This document shows, piece after piece, positions 25,563 to 34,146 of a stretch of DNA of 64,000 bases. How positions within the stretch are numbered: the first letter of the stretch is position 1; each line of letters opens with the position of its first letter. The stretch comes from Lutimaribacter degradans (GTDB lineage: Bacteria; Pseudomonadota; Alphaproteobacteria; Rhodobacterales; Rhodobacteraceae): contig NZ_JAMQGO010000009.1 of NCBI RefSeq assembly GCF_023703375.1, forward strand, positions 62,001-126,000, in the 5' to 3' direction. The translations under genes and the position numbers were made by a program. Below the pieces are notes generated by a model, which searched no databases, was not told the origin of the DNA, and worked only from the letters and a program-made list of their open reading frames with translations.

Positions 25563-25596
25563 TGTAAAACAGAACCATAGGTTCATATAATGAACC
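25563..25596 (+). promoter_or_regulatory. tctC promoter with overlapping IclR operator
   Basis: TGTAAA (25563-25568), 17 bp, then a perfect TATAAT (25586-25591). The -10 sits inside the perfect palindrome GGTTCAT-ATA-ATGAACC (25580-25596). A regulator bound there would block polymerase; the adjacent IclR protein is the obvious candidate. Confidence 0.6.
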
Positions 25597-25615
25597 AGAA
25601 ACAGGGAGACATTAA

Positions 25616-26557
25616 ATGAAACTCAATACCCTTCTTGGCGGCGCACTGTCGGCCGCGATGGCCACGATGGGCGGCATGGCCGCGGCGGAATATCCCGAAA
25701 AACCCGTCAGCTTTGTCGTGCCCTTCCCGCCCGGTGACCTGGAAGATGTGCTGACACGCATGATCGCCGAGGATTTCCAGAACGAGTACGGCGTCTCGGC
25801 AGCGGTGGTAAACAAGCCCGGCGGTGGCGGCGGCCCCTTTCCCGGCGCGATCGAGGTGGCAAACGCCCCCGCCGATGGCTACACGATCGGGTCGTTCGTG
25901 ATCGGTTTGCCGGTGGTCGGCCACCAACTGGGTATCGACGACCTGACACCGGCACAGTTCGACCCGCTGGGCATTTTCCTGACCTATCCCTTTGTCATCG
26001 CAACCAGCGCCGATGCTCCGTATTCGACCATGGATGAACTGGCCGCCCACGCACAGGAAAACGACGTGGCCTTGGGCCATTTCGGCGATCCGCTGACGCC
26101 GACCCAGGTGACCAAGGCACTGGCTGTCAACAAGGGGTTCGAGTGGGGAAGCGACGCGGCATTCGACGCGCTGGATTGCAACACGCTGGCGTCGGGCGAT
26201 GCGGATGTGATCAATACCACGCTACAACTGGTTCTGCCGTGCCTTGATGACATCAAGGTGTTGGTGTCGATCACCGATGAACGCATCAACCTGGTGCCGG
26301 ACGCCCCGACCGCGGGCGAGGTTGACCCGACGCTGGATATCGCGCTGTGGAACGGCCTGTTCGTGCACAAGGACACCCCACAGGACGTGCGCGAAAAAAT
26401 CATCGCGGTGGCACAGGAAACGGTAAAGAGCGAACGCGCCCAGAACGTGGCCAAGGAAACCGGCGCGCTTGTCTACTGGCAAGACGCCGAGGAAAGCGCC
26501 GCGCGCATCGCCTCCAACATCGAAACGGTGACACGCATCGAGGGCCTGTTGGAATAA
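25616..26557 (+). CDS. tctC: TctC-type periplasmic solute-binding protein
   Basis: 313 residues with a signal peptide (ALSAAMATMGGMAAA) and the TctC/Bug fold: EKPVSFVVPFPPGD, VVNKPGGGGGPFPGAIEV and DGYTIGSFV. These bind carboxylates or amino-acid-like ligands for tripartite tricarboxylate transport. One odd point is CNTLASGDADV in place of the usual loop, suggesting a disulfide with Cys in VLPCLDD. A strong hairpin follows before tctB. Confidence 0.92.
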   Translation: MKLNTLLGGALSAAMATMGGMAAAEYPEKPVSFVVPFPPGDLEDVLTRMIAEDFQNEYGVSAAVVNKPGGGGGPFPGAIEVANAPADGYTIGSFVIGLPVVGHQLGIDDLTPAQFDPLGIFLTYPFVIATSADAPYSTMDELAAHAQENDVALGHFGDPLTPTQVTKALAVNKGFEWGSDAAFDALDCNTLASGDADVINTTLQLVLPCLDDIKVLVSITDERINLVPDAPTAGEVDPTLDIALWNGLFVHKDTPQDVREKIIAVAQETVKSERAQNVAKETGALVYWQDAEESAARIASNIETVTRIEGLLE

Positions 26558-26571
26558 CCGCAGATCGTATC

Positions 26572-26598
26572 GGGCCGGGCCGCGCGCCCGGCCCTTTT
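26572..26598 (+). terminator. Attenuator-like hairpin between tctC and tctB
   Basis: GGGCCGGGC / GCCCGGCCC, a perfect 9-bp stem with CGCGC loop, followed by TTTT. Partial termination here would give more TctC than TctBA. Confidence 0.75.
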
Positions 26599-26620
26599 CC
26601 TTTGCCAAGGGTTCGCCACC

Positions 26621-27151
26621 ATGAGCACCCCCGAAGAACGCCGTTTCGTGGGCCGACTGCAAGGCCAGGTGATATTCGCCATCGGCTTTGTCGCATTTTC
26701 CGTGCTTCTGCTCAGCCAGATCGGTGAGCAGACGAAATGGGCCAAGGGCACCAACCTGTTTGCACAGCCACGGTTCTGGCCCGCCGTGGGGCTGGGGGGC
26801 ATGGTGTTGTTCGGCGCGCTGCATTTCTGGCGCCTGCCCCGCCACCGCGTGCGCCGCACCGATGTGATCGAGGCCCGTATCTGGGCCCAGCCGCTGGAAT
26901 ATGCGCTGTGGTTCATGGGCTATGTGCTGCTGGTGCCGATTATCGGCTATCTGCCGGTGACGATGGCGTTCGTGCCGGCACTGATGTGGCGGATGGGGTA
27001 TCGGTCAAAGCGCATACTGTGGATCGGCGTCGCGTTCGGTGCGCTGGTGGTTGTGATGTTCAAATCGCTGCTACAGGTCAGAATTCCCGGTGCCGTGCTC
27101 TATGAATACCTGCCCGGTGGCCTGCGCTCTTTCTTCATCCTGAACCTCTGA
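26621..27151 (+). CDS. tctB: TctB-family small permease
   Basis: 176 residues with four membrane helices: VIFAIGFVAFSVLLLSQIG, FWPAVGLGGMVLFGALHFW, LEYALWFMGYVLLVPIIGYL and ILWIGVAFGALVVVMF. Pattern and position between tctC and tctA identify the small subunit of the tripartite tricarboxylate transporter. Confidence 0.88.
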   Translation: MSTPEERRFVGRLQGQVIFAIGFVAFSVLLLSQIGEQTKWAKGTNLFAQPRFWPAVGLGGMVLFGALHFWRLPRHRVRRTDVIEARIWAQPLEYALWFMGYVLLVPIIGYLPVTMAFVPALMWRMGYRSKRILWIGVAFGALVVVMFKSLLQVRIPGAVLYEYLPGGLRSFFILNL

Positions 27152-27160
27152 AGGGCGATC

Positions 27161-28780
27161 ATGGAGCTTATCTTTTCCAGCCTCGATATTCTGGCCCGCT
27201 GGGACGTGGTGCTGGCCCTGCTGGTGGGCTCGGTCGGGGGTGTCCTGATCGGCGCGATTCCGGGTGTGGGGCCTGCTGTGGCCATTGCCATTCTGCTGCC
27301 CGCGACCTTCAGCCTGGACCCGATCGTGGGTCTTACGGTGCTATTGGGGATTTACGGCAGTTCCATGTATGGCGGGGCGATCCCGGCCATTCTGGTCAAT
27401 ACGCCGGGCACGGCGGTAAACGCACTGACAACCTATGACGGCTTTCCGATGACCGCACGCGGCGAGGCACGCCGCGCTCTGAGCCTGGCCTATTCTTCGT
27501 CTTTCTTCGGAGGGATGTTCTCGGTCATCTGCCTGATTCTTTTCGCGCCCGTTCTGGCGAAAATCGCGCCCATGTTCGGCAGCCGCGAGATATTCCTGGC
27601 CGCGCTATTGGGCATCATCCTTGTCGTCGTGGCCCATCGCGGGCAGGCGTTGATCGCCGCGGCACTGGCCTGTTTCGGCATTTTCCTGAACACGGTCGGG
27701 CTGGAAGCGGTAAAATATTCGAAACGCTACACTTTCGACCAGGCGTTCCTGTCCTCGGGCATCGACCTGATCGTGGTGGTGCTGGGGTTGTTTGCATTGT
27801 CGCAGGCGTTTTTCCTGCTTCAGGGCGAGGATGAGAAAACCCGCATCACCAGGCTGCAGGGCGGGCTGTTCCAGGGCCTGCGCGAACTGTCGCGCCATCC
27901 GCGTATCGCGGGTGTATCGGCCAGTTTCGGCGTGGTCATGGGCATGATCCCCGGCGTGGGCGAATTCACGGCGCAGTTCCTGTCATATACCTATGCGCAG
28001 AAATCTTCGAAACGGCCGGATGATTTCGGGCACGGCTCCAGCGAGGGGTTGATCGCGGCCGAAACCTCGAACAACGCGGTGCCGGCGGCTGCGATGGTTC
28101 CTTTGCTGGCGCTTGGCATCCCCGGTGAGGCGCTGACCGCCATGATGCTCAGCGTGTTTTACGTGCACAACGTGGTGCCCGGCCCGCAACTATTTCAAAA
28201 CCAGATGGATTTCGTCGTCGCGCTTTACCTGGCGCTGCTGGTTCTGAACGTGATCGTGCTGGTGTTCTTGCTGTTCGCGACACGCCATCTTGTCAACGTG
28301 GTCAAGATACCCAACCGCTTTCTGGGCGTGTGCATCCTGACCCTGTCTTTCGTGGGGGTCTACAGCCTGCGCAACTCGGCAACCGATTGCATCATCGCCG
28401 CAGTGTTCGGGCTTATCGGCTTTGTCCTGAAACGCCTGTCATTGCCGGCGGTGCCGATCATCCTCGGCATGGTTCTGGGCGGCATCATGGAGGTCAAGCT
28501 GCGCGCCGGCATGGCGCGGGTCAAAACCCCGCTCGACTTTATCGAGCGCCCCATCTCGATGATCCTTTTCCTCATGATCCTCGGGGTTCTCTTCATTCAT
28601 TTCCGCCGTACCTGGCTGGATCGCAAGGAGCTTAGACAAGAAAAATGGTCGACCAAACACTCATCGACGAGCTTCGGAGCGCACCTGTCGCGCCGCAGAA
28701 ACTTCTTGTTGACGGAACGTGGGAAAGCGCGTCGGGCGCGCCGCTCGATGTTCTCTCGCCGATCGACGGACGAAAGCTGA
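27161..28780 (+). CDS. tctA: TctA-family large permease with overlapping C-terminal tail
   Basis: 539 residues, about 11-12 membrane helices, with family segments GVLIGAIPGVGPAVAIAILLP, YGGAIPAILVNTPGTA and GMIPGVGEFTAQFLSYTYAQ. The normal protein would end near LDRKELRQEK at about residue 494; here the frame continues for about 45 basic residues and overlaps the first 136 bp of the aldehyde dehydrogenase gene in another frame. A lost stop codon or a sequencing indel near 28640 would explain it. The core is a clear TctA. Confidence 0.88.
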   Translation: MELIFSSLDILARWDVVLALLVGSVGGVLIGAIPGVGPAVAIAILLPATFSLDPIVGLTVLLGIYGSSMYGGAIPAILVNTPGTAVNALTTYDGFPMTARGEARRALSLAYSSSFFGGMFSVICLILFAPVLAKIAPMFGSREIFLAALLGIILVVVAHRGQALIAAALACFGIFLNTVGLEAVKYSKRYTFDQAFLSSGIDLIVVVLGLFALSQAFFLLQGEDEKTRITRLQGGLFQGLRELSRHPRIAGVSASFGVVMGMIPGVGEFTAQFLSYTYAQKSSKRPDDFGHGSSEGLIAAETSNNAVPAAAMVPLLALGIPGEALTAMMLSVFYVHNVVPGPQLFQNQMDFVVALYLALLVLNVIVLVFLLFATRHLVNVVKIPNRFLGVCILTLSFVGVYSLRNSATDCIIAAVFGLIGFVLKRLSLPAVPIILGMVLGGIMEVKLRAGMARVKTPLDFIERPISMILFLMILGVLFIHFRRTWLDRKELRQEKWSTKHSSTSFGAHLSRRRNFLLTERGKARRARRSMFSRRSTDES

Positions 28781-30129
28781 CCACCATCGAAAGCGCGGGC
28801 CCCGATGACGTGGCCCGTGCCTGCGGCGCCGCACGACGCGCCTTTGACGATGGCCGCTGGTCACGCATGGCGCCGGCCGCGCGCAAGAAGGTGCTGCATG
28901 CCATCGCCGACCGGATCGAGGCCGAGGCCGCCGCCCTGACCGTTCTGGGCGTGCGCGACAACGGCACCGAATTCAACATGGCGCTCAAGGCCGAGGCCGG
29001 ATCGGCTGCGGGCACGTTTCGCTATTACGCCGAGGCGCTGGACAAGATGTATGGCGAAATCGCCCCCACCGCGCCCGACGTTCTGGGCCTTGTTCATCGC
29101 GAACCCGTGGGCGTCGTCGGGGCAATCGTGCCATGGAATTTCCCGCTGATGATCGGTGCCTGGAAACTGGCGCCGGCGCTGGCGGCGGGCAACTCGGTTG
29201 TGCTGAAGCCGGCGGAAACGGCGTCCTTGTCCTTGCTGCGCCTGGCCGAGATCTGCATGGAATGCGGCTTGCCCGATGGCGTGCTGAACGTGGTAACGGG
29301 CCCCGGCGCGATGACAGGCGAGGCTCTGGCACTGTCGATGGATGTCGATATGCTGGTGTTCACCGGCTCGGGCGCGACCGGGCGGCGGCTGCTGGAATAC
29401 GCGGCGCGGTCGAACCTGAAACGGGTGTACCTGGAGCTTGGCGGGAAATCCCCCAACGTGATTTTCGCAGATGCGCCCGACCTTGAAAAAGCGGCCAAGG
29501 TCAGCGCCATGGGCATTTTCCGCAACTCGGGGCAAGTCTGCGTGGCCGGCAGCCGCCTTCTGGTGGAACAGTCGATCCACGACGAGTTCGTACAGCTACT
29601 GGCCAAAGAAGCCGGAAAGCTGCGCGTGGGCGATCCGCTCAACCTCGACACGCATATTGGCGCGATCAATTCCGAGGCGCAGTTGATGGGCAATCTCGGT
29701 TTCGTCGACGATGCCCGCAAACAGGGCAATACCATCGCGCTCGGGGGCAATCGTATGCTCGATGACACGGGCGGGTACTACATGGAGCCGACGATCGTAA
29801 CCGATGTGGCCCCCGATCACCGCATCGCACAGGAAGAGGTTTTCGGCCCCGTTCTGGCCGTCACCGCGTTTGACAGCGACGATGACGCGGTGCGCATCGC
29901 GAATTCCACCGATTATGGCCTTGCCGCGGGCGTCTGGACGGGCAACCTGTCGCGTGCCCATCGCATGGTGCGCGACATTCGCGCCGGCGTGGTGCATGTG
30001 AACACGTATGGCGGCTCGGACAACACCGTGCCCCTTGGAGGTGTCAAGCAATCGGGCAACGGCCATGACAAGTCGCTGCACGCTTTCGACAAGTATTTCG
30101 ACCTGAAAACCGCATGGATGCAATTGTGA
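28645..30129 (+). CDS. NAD-dependent aldehyde dehydrogenase
   Basis: 494-residue ALDH. Motifs: VGAIVPWNFPLMIGAWKLAP (cofactor), LELGGKSPNVIFADAPD with the general-base Glu, GQVCVAGSR with the catalytic Cys, and QEEVFGPVLAVTAF. Normal family length supports the ATG at 28645 despite overlap with the tctA tail. It is followed, with a 16-bp overlap, by the phospho-lyase-type gene, and probably oxidises the aldehyde that enzyme releases. Confidence 0.92.
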   Translation: MVDQTLIDELRSAPVAPQKLLVDGTWESASGAPLDVLSPIDGRKLTTIESAGPDDVARACGAARRAFDDGRWSRMAPAARKKVLHAIADRIEAEAAALTVLGVRDNGTEFNMALKAEAGSAAGTFRYYAEALDKMYGEIAPTAPDVLGLVHREPVGVVGAIVPWNFPLMIGAWKLAPALAAGNSVVLKPAETASLSLLRLAEICMECGLPDGVLNVVTGPGAMTGEALALSMDVDMLVFTGSGATGRRLLEYAARSNLKRVYLELGGKSPNVIFADAPDLEKAAKVSAMGIFRNSGQVCVAGSRLLVEQSIHDEFVQLLAKEAGKLRVGDPLNLDTHIGAINSEAQLMGNLGFVDDARKQGNTIALGGNRMLDDTGGYYMEPTIVTDVAPDHRIAQEEVFGPVLAVTAFDSDDDAVRIANSTDYGLAAGVWTGNLSRAHRMVRDIRAGVVHVNTYGGSDNTVPLGGVKQSGNGHDKSLHAFDKYFDLKTAWMQL

Positions 30130-31412
30130 CCGAAACGCTGCAAGACCGTCGCGCCCGCCTGCTGGGCCCGAACATGTCCACCTTTTACGACGAACCCGTG
30201 CACCTGGTGCGCGGCGAAGGCGCGCGCCTTTGGGATGCCGACGGGCGCGAATACCTGGATTGCTACAACAACGTTCCCCATGTAGGTCATTGCCACCCGG
30301 TGGTTGTGCAGGCCATCTGCGACCAGGCAGGCACGTTGAATACCCACACGCGTTACCTGCACGAGGGAATACTGGATTATGTCGAGGCGCTGACCGCCAC
30401 GTTCGGCCCAAACCTGGACACTGCGCTGATGTGCTGCACCGGGTCCGAGGCAAACGACGTGGCGCTGCGCATGGCGCAGGCCCTGACCGGCAAGACCGGC
30501 GTGATCGCCACCGATCACACCTATCACGGCAACACGACCGCAGTGCACCAATTGTCGCGGTCGAACCCGCCGCCGGGCGGGTACTGGGACAATGTCGGTT
30601 TCGTGCCCGCGCCCGACAGCTACCGCCCGCTGGGCGGAGAGGCCGGCATGGCCCATGCCCGCGCCTTCGCCGCCGAGGTGGAAAAGCAGATCGCCGTTCT
30701 GGAAGAAAAGGGATGCGGGTTTTCCACCCTTATCCTGTGTCCGTTTTTCGCCAACGAGGGCTTTCCTGATCTGCCCGCCGGCTGGCTGGACCCGACGGTC
30801 GAGGTGGTGCGCCGCGCCGGGGGCGTGGTCATCGCCGACGAGGTGCAACCCGGCTTTGGCCGACTGGGCACCCATTTCTGGGGGCATGAGAAAATCGGCT
30901 TTACCCCCGATATCGTCACAATCGGCAAACCCATGGCCAATGGCCACCCGGTGGCCGCCGTCGTGGCACCGCGCGATACTATGGAACAATTCCGCAGCAA
31001 TTTCCGCTATTTCAATACGTTCGGCGGCAACCCCGTGTCCTGCGCGGCCGCCATGGCGACGCTGCGCGTGGTGCAGGAGGAAAATCTGCAAGCCAATGCT
31101 GCCGATGTGGGCGCCTATGCCAAATCGGGGCTGCAAGAACTGGCCAAGCGGCATGAATGCATCGGCGATGTGCGTGGCTCGGGGCTGTTTTTCGGCGCGG
31201 AAATGGTGCTGGATCGCACCACGAGGGAACCGGCCACCGCCTTTACCAAGCAGGTGGCCAACGGCATGCGCCAACGCGGTGTGCTGCTCAATTTCCTTGG
31301 TCGCCATTACAACGTGCTGAAAATGCGCCCGCCCATGGTGTTTTCCCGCGCCAATGTCGATCAAGTGATCGAAACGCTGGATACCGTCCTGGCCGAGACG
31401 CCGCTGGCATGA
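30114..31412 (+). CDS. Class III PLP enzyme, phospho-lyase type (AGXT2L/PHYKPL-like)
   Basis: 432 residues. PLP Lys in DIVTIGKPMANGHPVAAVV and DEVQPGFGR for the ring-N Asp. Segments LDCYNNVPHVGHCHP, LNTHTRYLHEGILDY, YFNTFGGNPVSCA and NVLKMRPPMVFS closely recall the human ethanolamine-phosphate and 5-phosphohydroxy-lysine phospho-lyases rather than ordinary transaminases. A kinase gene overlaps its stop (ATGA), as expected if the kinase makes the phosphorylated amine that is eliminated to aldehyde, ammonia and phosphate. GTG 30126 is an alternative start. Plain aminotransferase activity is not excluded. Confidence 0.8.
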   Translation: MDAIVTETLQDRRARLLGPNMSTFYDEPVHLVRGEGARLWDADGREYLDCYNNVPHVGHCHPVVVQAICDQAGTLNTHTRYLHEGILDYVEALTATFGPNLDTALMCCTGSEANDVALRMAQALTGKTGVIATDHTYHGNTTAVHQLSRSNPPPGGYWDNVGFVPAPDSYRPLGGEAGMAHARAFAAEVEKQIAVLEEKGCGFSTLILCPFFANEGFPDLPAGWLDPTVEVVRRAGGVVIADEVQPGFGRLGTHFWGHEKIGFTPDIVTIGKPMANGHPVAAVVAPRDTMEQFRSNFRYFNTFGGNPVSCAAAMATLRVVQEENLQANAADVGAYAKSGLQELAKRHECIGDVRGSGLFFGAEMVLDRTTREPATAFTKQVANGMRQRGVLLNFLGRHYNVLKMRPPMVFSRANVDQVIETLDTVLAETPLA

Positions 31413-32356
31413 GTGACACGCTGGCACATCAGGCTGCCCGGCTGTGGGGGTTCGACCCCGCCCACGTCACGCTGGCCGCCCGGCGTGAGAACATCGTCTA
31501 TCGGGTCGACGGGCCGGATGGCGCCTTTGCCCTGCGCCTGCACCGGCCTGGCTATCGCACGCGGGCGCAACTGCAATCGGAATTGCACTGGATGACCGCG
31601 CTGGAGCGTGGCGGAATGGCGGTGCCGCGCCCCCTGCCCCTGCCCGATGGTGCGATGACGGCGCGTTTGGGCGACACTCTGGTCGATGTTCTAAGCTGGT
31701 TGCCCGGCCAGCCATTGGGTGCGCAAGGCGCGCTGGACGGTGTGTCCGACCGGCCCGCGCTGGCGCACAGGCTGGGGCGGCTGCTGGCGCAGATGCATGA
31801 CCTGTCGGATACATGGACGCCCCCGGCCGACTTCACGCGCCCTGCATGGGATCGTGCCGGGTTGCTGGGCGATGCACCGCTTTGGGGCCGTTTCTGGGAT
31901 CACCCCGACCTGACCGCCGATCAGCGCAGCACCTTCACCGCCGCCCGCGCCCGCGCGGATGCCGACCTAGCCGCTCTTGAGACCGGGCTGGATTACGGGC
32001 TGATCCATGCCGACGTTATCACCGAAAACGTGATGCGGGATGGTGACGCGCTTTATCTCATCGATTTCGACGACGGCGGCTGGGGTTTTCGTGATTTCGA
32101 ACTGGCCACGTTCCTGATGCGGTTCCTGACCGCCCCGGATTACAGTGAAATACGCGCCGCCCTTGTGGATGGTTATGCCATGCGCAGGCGCGTGGATGCG
32201 CGCACGCTCGACCTGTTCCTGCTGCTGCGCGCGTTGACCTATCCGGGCTGGATTATCCCCCGGCTGCACGAACCGGGCGGTGCCGAACGATCGGCCCGCG
32301 CCATTGCAACCGCCATCCCGCTTGCCGAACGCTACTTGAACGGAGGAAAGGCATGA
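31409..32356 (+). CDS. APH-family kinase (hydroxylysine-kinase-like)
   Basis: 315-residue aminoglycoside-phosphotransferase-fold kinase. LRRENIVYRVDGPDGAFALRLHR-type N-lobe (LHR in place of a Lys), catalytic loop GLIHADVITENVMRDGD with HxDxxxxN, and metal-binding LIDFDDGGWGFRDFEL. This is the fructosamine/homoserine/hydroxylysine kinase branch, not a resistance enzyme. ATGA overlaps on both sides couple it to the PLP phospho-lyase and the UPF0261 gene. Likely phosphorylates a hydroxyl-amine substrate. Confidence 0.82.
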   Translation: MSDTLAHQAARLWGFDPAHVTLAARRENIVYRVDGPDGAFALRLHRPGYRTRAQLQSELHWMTALERGGMAVPRPLPLPDGAMTARLGDTLVDVLSWLPGQPLGAQGALDGVSDRPALAHRLGRLLAQMHDLSDTWTPPADFTRPAWDRAGLLGDAPLWGRFWDHPDLTADQRSTFTAARARADADLAALETGLDYGLIHADVITENVMRDGDALYLIDFDDGGWGFRDFELATFLMRFLTAPDYSEIRAALVDGYAMRRRVDARTLDLFLLLRALTYPGWIIPRLHEPGGAERSARAIATAIPLAERYLNGGKA

Positions 32357-33597
32357 CCGCCGACAAGACCATCCTTATCGTAGGCACCTATGACACCAAG
32401 GATGACGAACTCAATTACCTGGGCCAATGCATCCGCAGGCAGGGCGGCGGCGTAATGACAATGGATGTCAGCGTGCTGGGCGACCCCGGGCAGCCCTGCG
32501 ACATTTCCAAGCACCAGGTGGCCGAGGCGGGGGGCAGCACCATCCAGGCTGCCATCGACAGCGAAGATGAAAACACCGCCATGCAGATCATGGCCGAAGG
32601 TGCCGCAGCCGAGGCCCTGCGCCTGTACCGCGAAGGGGCCATTGACGGCGTCATCGTTCTGGGCGGCACAATGGGTACCGACCTGGCGCTGGACGTTTGT
32701 GCCGCGCTGCCGGTGGGCGTGCCGAAATACGTGGTCTCGACGGTCAGTTTCTCGGCCATGCTCCCGCCCGAGCGGCTGGCAGCCGATATCCAGATGATCT
32801 TGTGGGCCGGGGGGCTTTACGGGCTGAACTCGGTCTGCCAATCCTCGCTGTCCCAGGCTGCGGGTGCGGTGTTGGGCGCGGCCCGCGCGGTCGAGCCGCC
32901 GAAACGCGACCGGCCCCTGATCGGGATGACGAGTTTCGGCAAGACGATCCTGCACTACATGGTCAAGCTGAAGCCTGAGCTGGAAAAACGCGGCTACGAG
33001 GTGGCGGTGTTTCACGCCACCGGCATGGGGGGGCGGGCCTTTGAAAGCCTGGCATCCGAAGGCGCCTTTGCCTGCGTGATGGATTTCGCAACGCAGGAGG
33101 TGGTCAATCATCACATGGGTTCGGGCATATCCGCCGGGGCCGACAGGATGACCAACGCCGGGCGCAAGGGCATTCCGCAAATCGTGTCGTCCGCCTGCTA
33201 TGACCTTGTCGACCTGATCGGCTGGCAACCCATACCGGAACGGCTACAAGATCGGCCCACCCATGCGCATAACCGACTGCTGACCTCGGTCATCCTCAGC
33301 CCCGAAGAGCGGCGCGAAATTGCACAGGTTTTCGGCAAGAAACTGGCACAGGCCAGCGGCCCGTCGATTTTCCTGCTGCCCAAGGGTGGCGGCAACGAAT
33401 GGGACCGCCCCGGCGCACCGCTGCATGATGCCGAAGGGCTGGTTGCCTTCAACGAGGCGATGCAAGAGGCCGTGCCCGAAACCACGGACCTGCGCGTGTT
33501 GGAGTGCCACGTTAACGACGACGCGTTCAGCGAAACGGTGTTGGAAATTTTCGATGAGTGGGTGGCGCAGGGCGTGGTGCCGAACGGCGCGGCTTAA
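32353..33597 (+). CDS. UPF0261 (Tm-1-like ATP-binding) protein
   Basis: 414 residues starting MTADKTILIVGTYDTKDDEL. Two-domain layout of the Tm-1 N-terminal-like family: GVIVLGGTMGTDLA, KYVVSTVSFSAM, then RPLIGMTSFGKTILHYMV, VFHATGMGGRAFESLA and DFATQEVVNH, ending in LLPKGGGNEWDRPG. The plant relative Tm-1 binds ATP and a viral helicase; bacterial roles are unknown. Overlap with the kinase gene places it in the same catabolic operon, where it could be an enzyme using a phosphorylated or CoA-like intermediate. Confidence 0.82.
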   Translation: MTADKTILIVGTYDTKDDELNYLGQCIRRQGGGVMTMDVSVLGDPGQPCDISKHQVAEAGGSTIQAAIDSEDENTAMQIMAEGAAAEALRLYREGAIDGVIVLGGTMGTDLALDVCAALPVGVPKYVVSTVSFSAMLPPERLAADIQMILWAGGLYGLNSVCQSSLSQAAGAVLGAARAVEPPKRDRPLIGMTSFGKTILHYMVKLKPELEKRGYEVAVFHATGMGGRAFESLASEGAFACVMDFATQEVVNHHMGSGISAGADRMTNAGRKGIPQIVSSACYDLVDLIGWQPIPERLQDRPTHAHNRLLTSVILSPEERREIAQVFGKKLAQASGPSIFLLPKGGGNEWDRPGAPLHDAEGLVAFNEAMQEAVPETTDLRVLECHVNDDAFSETVLEIFDEWVAQGVVPNGAA

Positions 33598-34043
33598 CGC
33601 CCGTTCGGCCGGTCCAACTGGTCAAGCTCGTTCAAGAGATCCAGCAGGCTGTCCAGCTTCTCGGCCCCGAGGCTGTCCCGCAGCCACGCGTTCAATCTCT
33701 GGCTTTCTTTAAGGTTCTCGGCAATCAGCGCGCGGCCCGCGTCGGTGATCGTGACCACCTGCTTGCGCCGGTCGGTGGGGTGTGGCGCGCGGCTGAGCAG
33801 GCCCTTGCCCTCAAGCGTTTGCAGGATACGCGTCAGGCTGGGCAACAACAGGCATGACCGATCTGCAATCTCGGTCGGGTCCAACGGGCCGCGTTCATCC
33901 AGAACGCGCAGCACGCGCCATTGCTGTTCGGTTACGCCCACATCCGCAAGCATCGCGCGGATAGGGCCCATCACCTTTTCGCGCGCGCGCAAAAGCGCGA
34001 TGGGCAGGGATCGGTTGGTTTCTGGCGCTTGCGGTTTTGTCAT
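33594..34043 (-). CDS. hpaR: Homoprotocatechuate operon regulator HpaR (MarR family)
   Basis: 149 residues with MarR motifs: VTEQQWRVLRVLDERGPLDP, DRSCLLLPSLTRILQTLE and wing LSRAPHPTDRRKQVVTIT. The ATG at 34043 gives MTKPQAPETNRSLPIALLRA, the size and start of HpaR; longer upstream starts cross the promoter. Divergent from hpaF, with TTAACATGTTAA between them. HpaR represses the hpa genes until an hydroxyphenylacetate-type inducer binds. Its 3' end overlaps the UPF0261 stop. Confidence 0.88.
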   Translation of the reverse strand: MTKPQAPETNRSLPIALLRAREKVMGPIRAMLADVGVTEQQWRVLRVLDERGPLDPTEIADRSCLLLPSLTRILQTLEGKGLLSRAPHPTDRRKQVVTITDAGRALIAENLKESQRLNAWLRDSLGAEKLDSLLDLLNELDQLDRPNGR

Positions 34044-34088
34044 GTCGGGTTGTTTGCCCCGAAACGCGCAGCCGCGCAACATGCAGGC

Positions 34089-34123
34089 TTGACGCAGGGC
34101 AATCAATCTATTTAACATGTTAA
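34089..34123 (+). promoter_or_regulatory. hpaF promoter with HpaR operator
   Basis: TTGACG (34089-34094) and TAACAT (34113-34118) are 18 bp apart, and the perfect 12-bp palindrome TTAACATGTTAA (34112-34123) covers the -10. The hpaF ATG is 24 bp downstream. A near copy precedes the decarboxylase-hpaI operon at 12732. Confidence 0.62.
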
Positions 34124-34146
34124 CTGAAAGCAATGGGAGTCGCCCG

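Noticed and set aside
30114..31412. Calling this an ordinary omega-aminotransferase
   Set aside because: The HVGHCHP, LNTxxRYLH, FNTFGGNPVSCA and LKMRPPMVFS segments and the coupled kinase match the phospho-lyase branch more closely, though transaminase activity cannot be ruled out.
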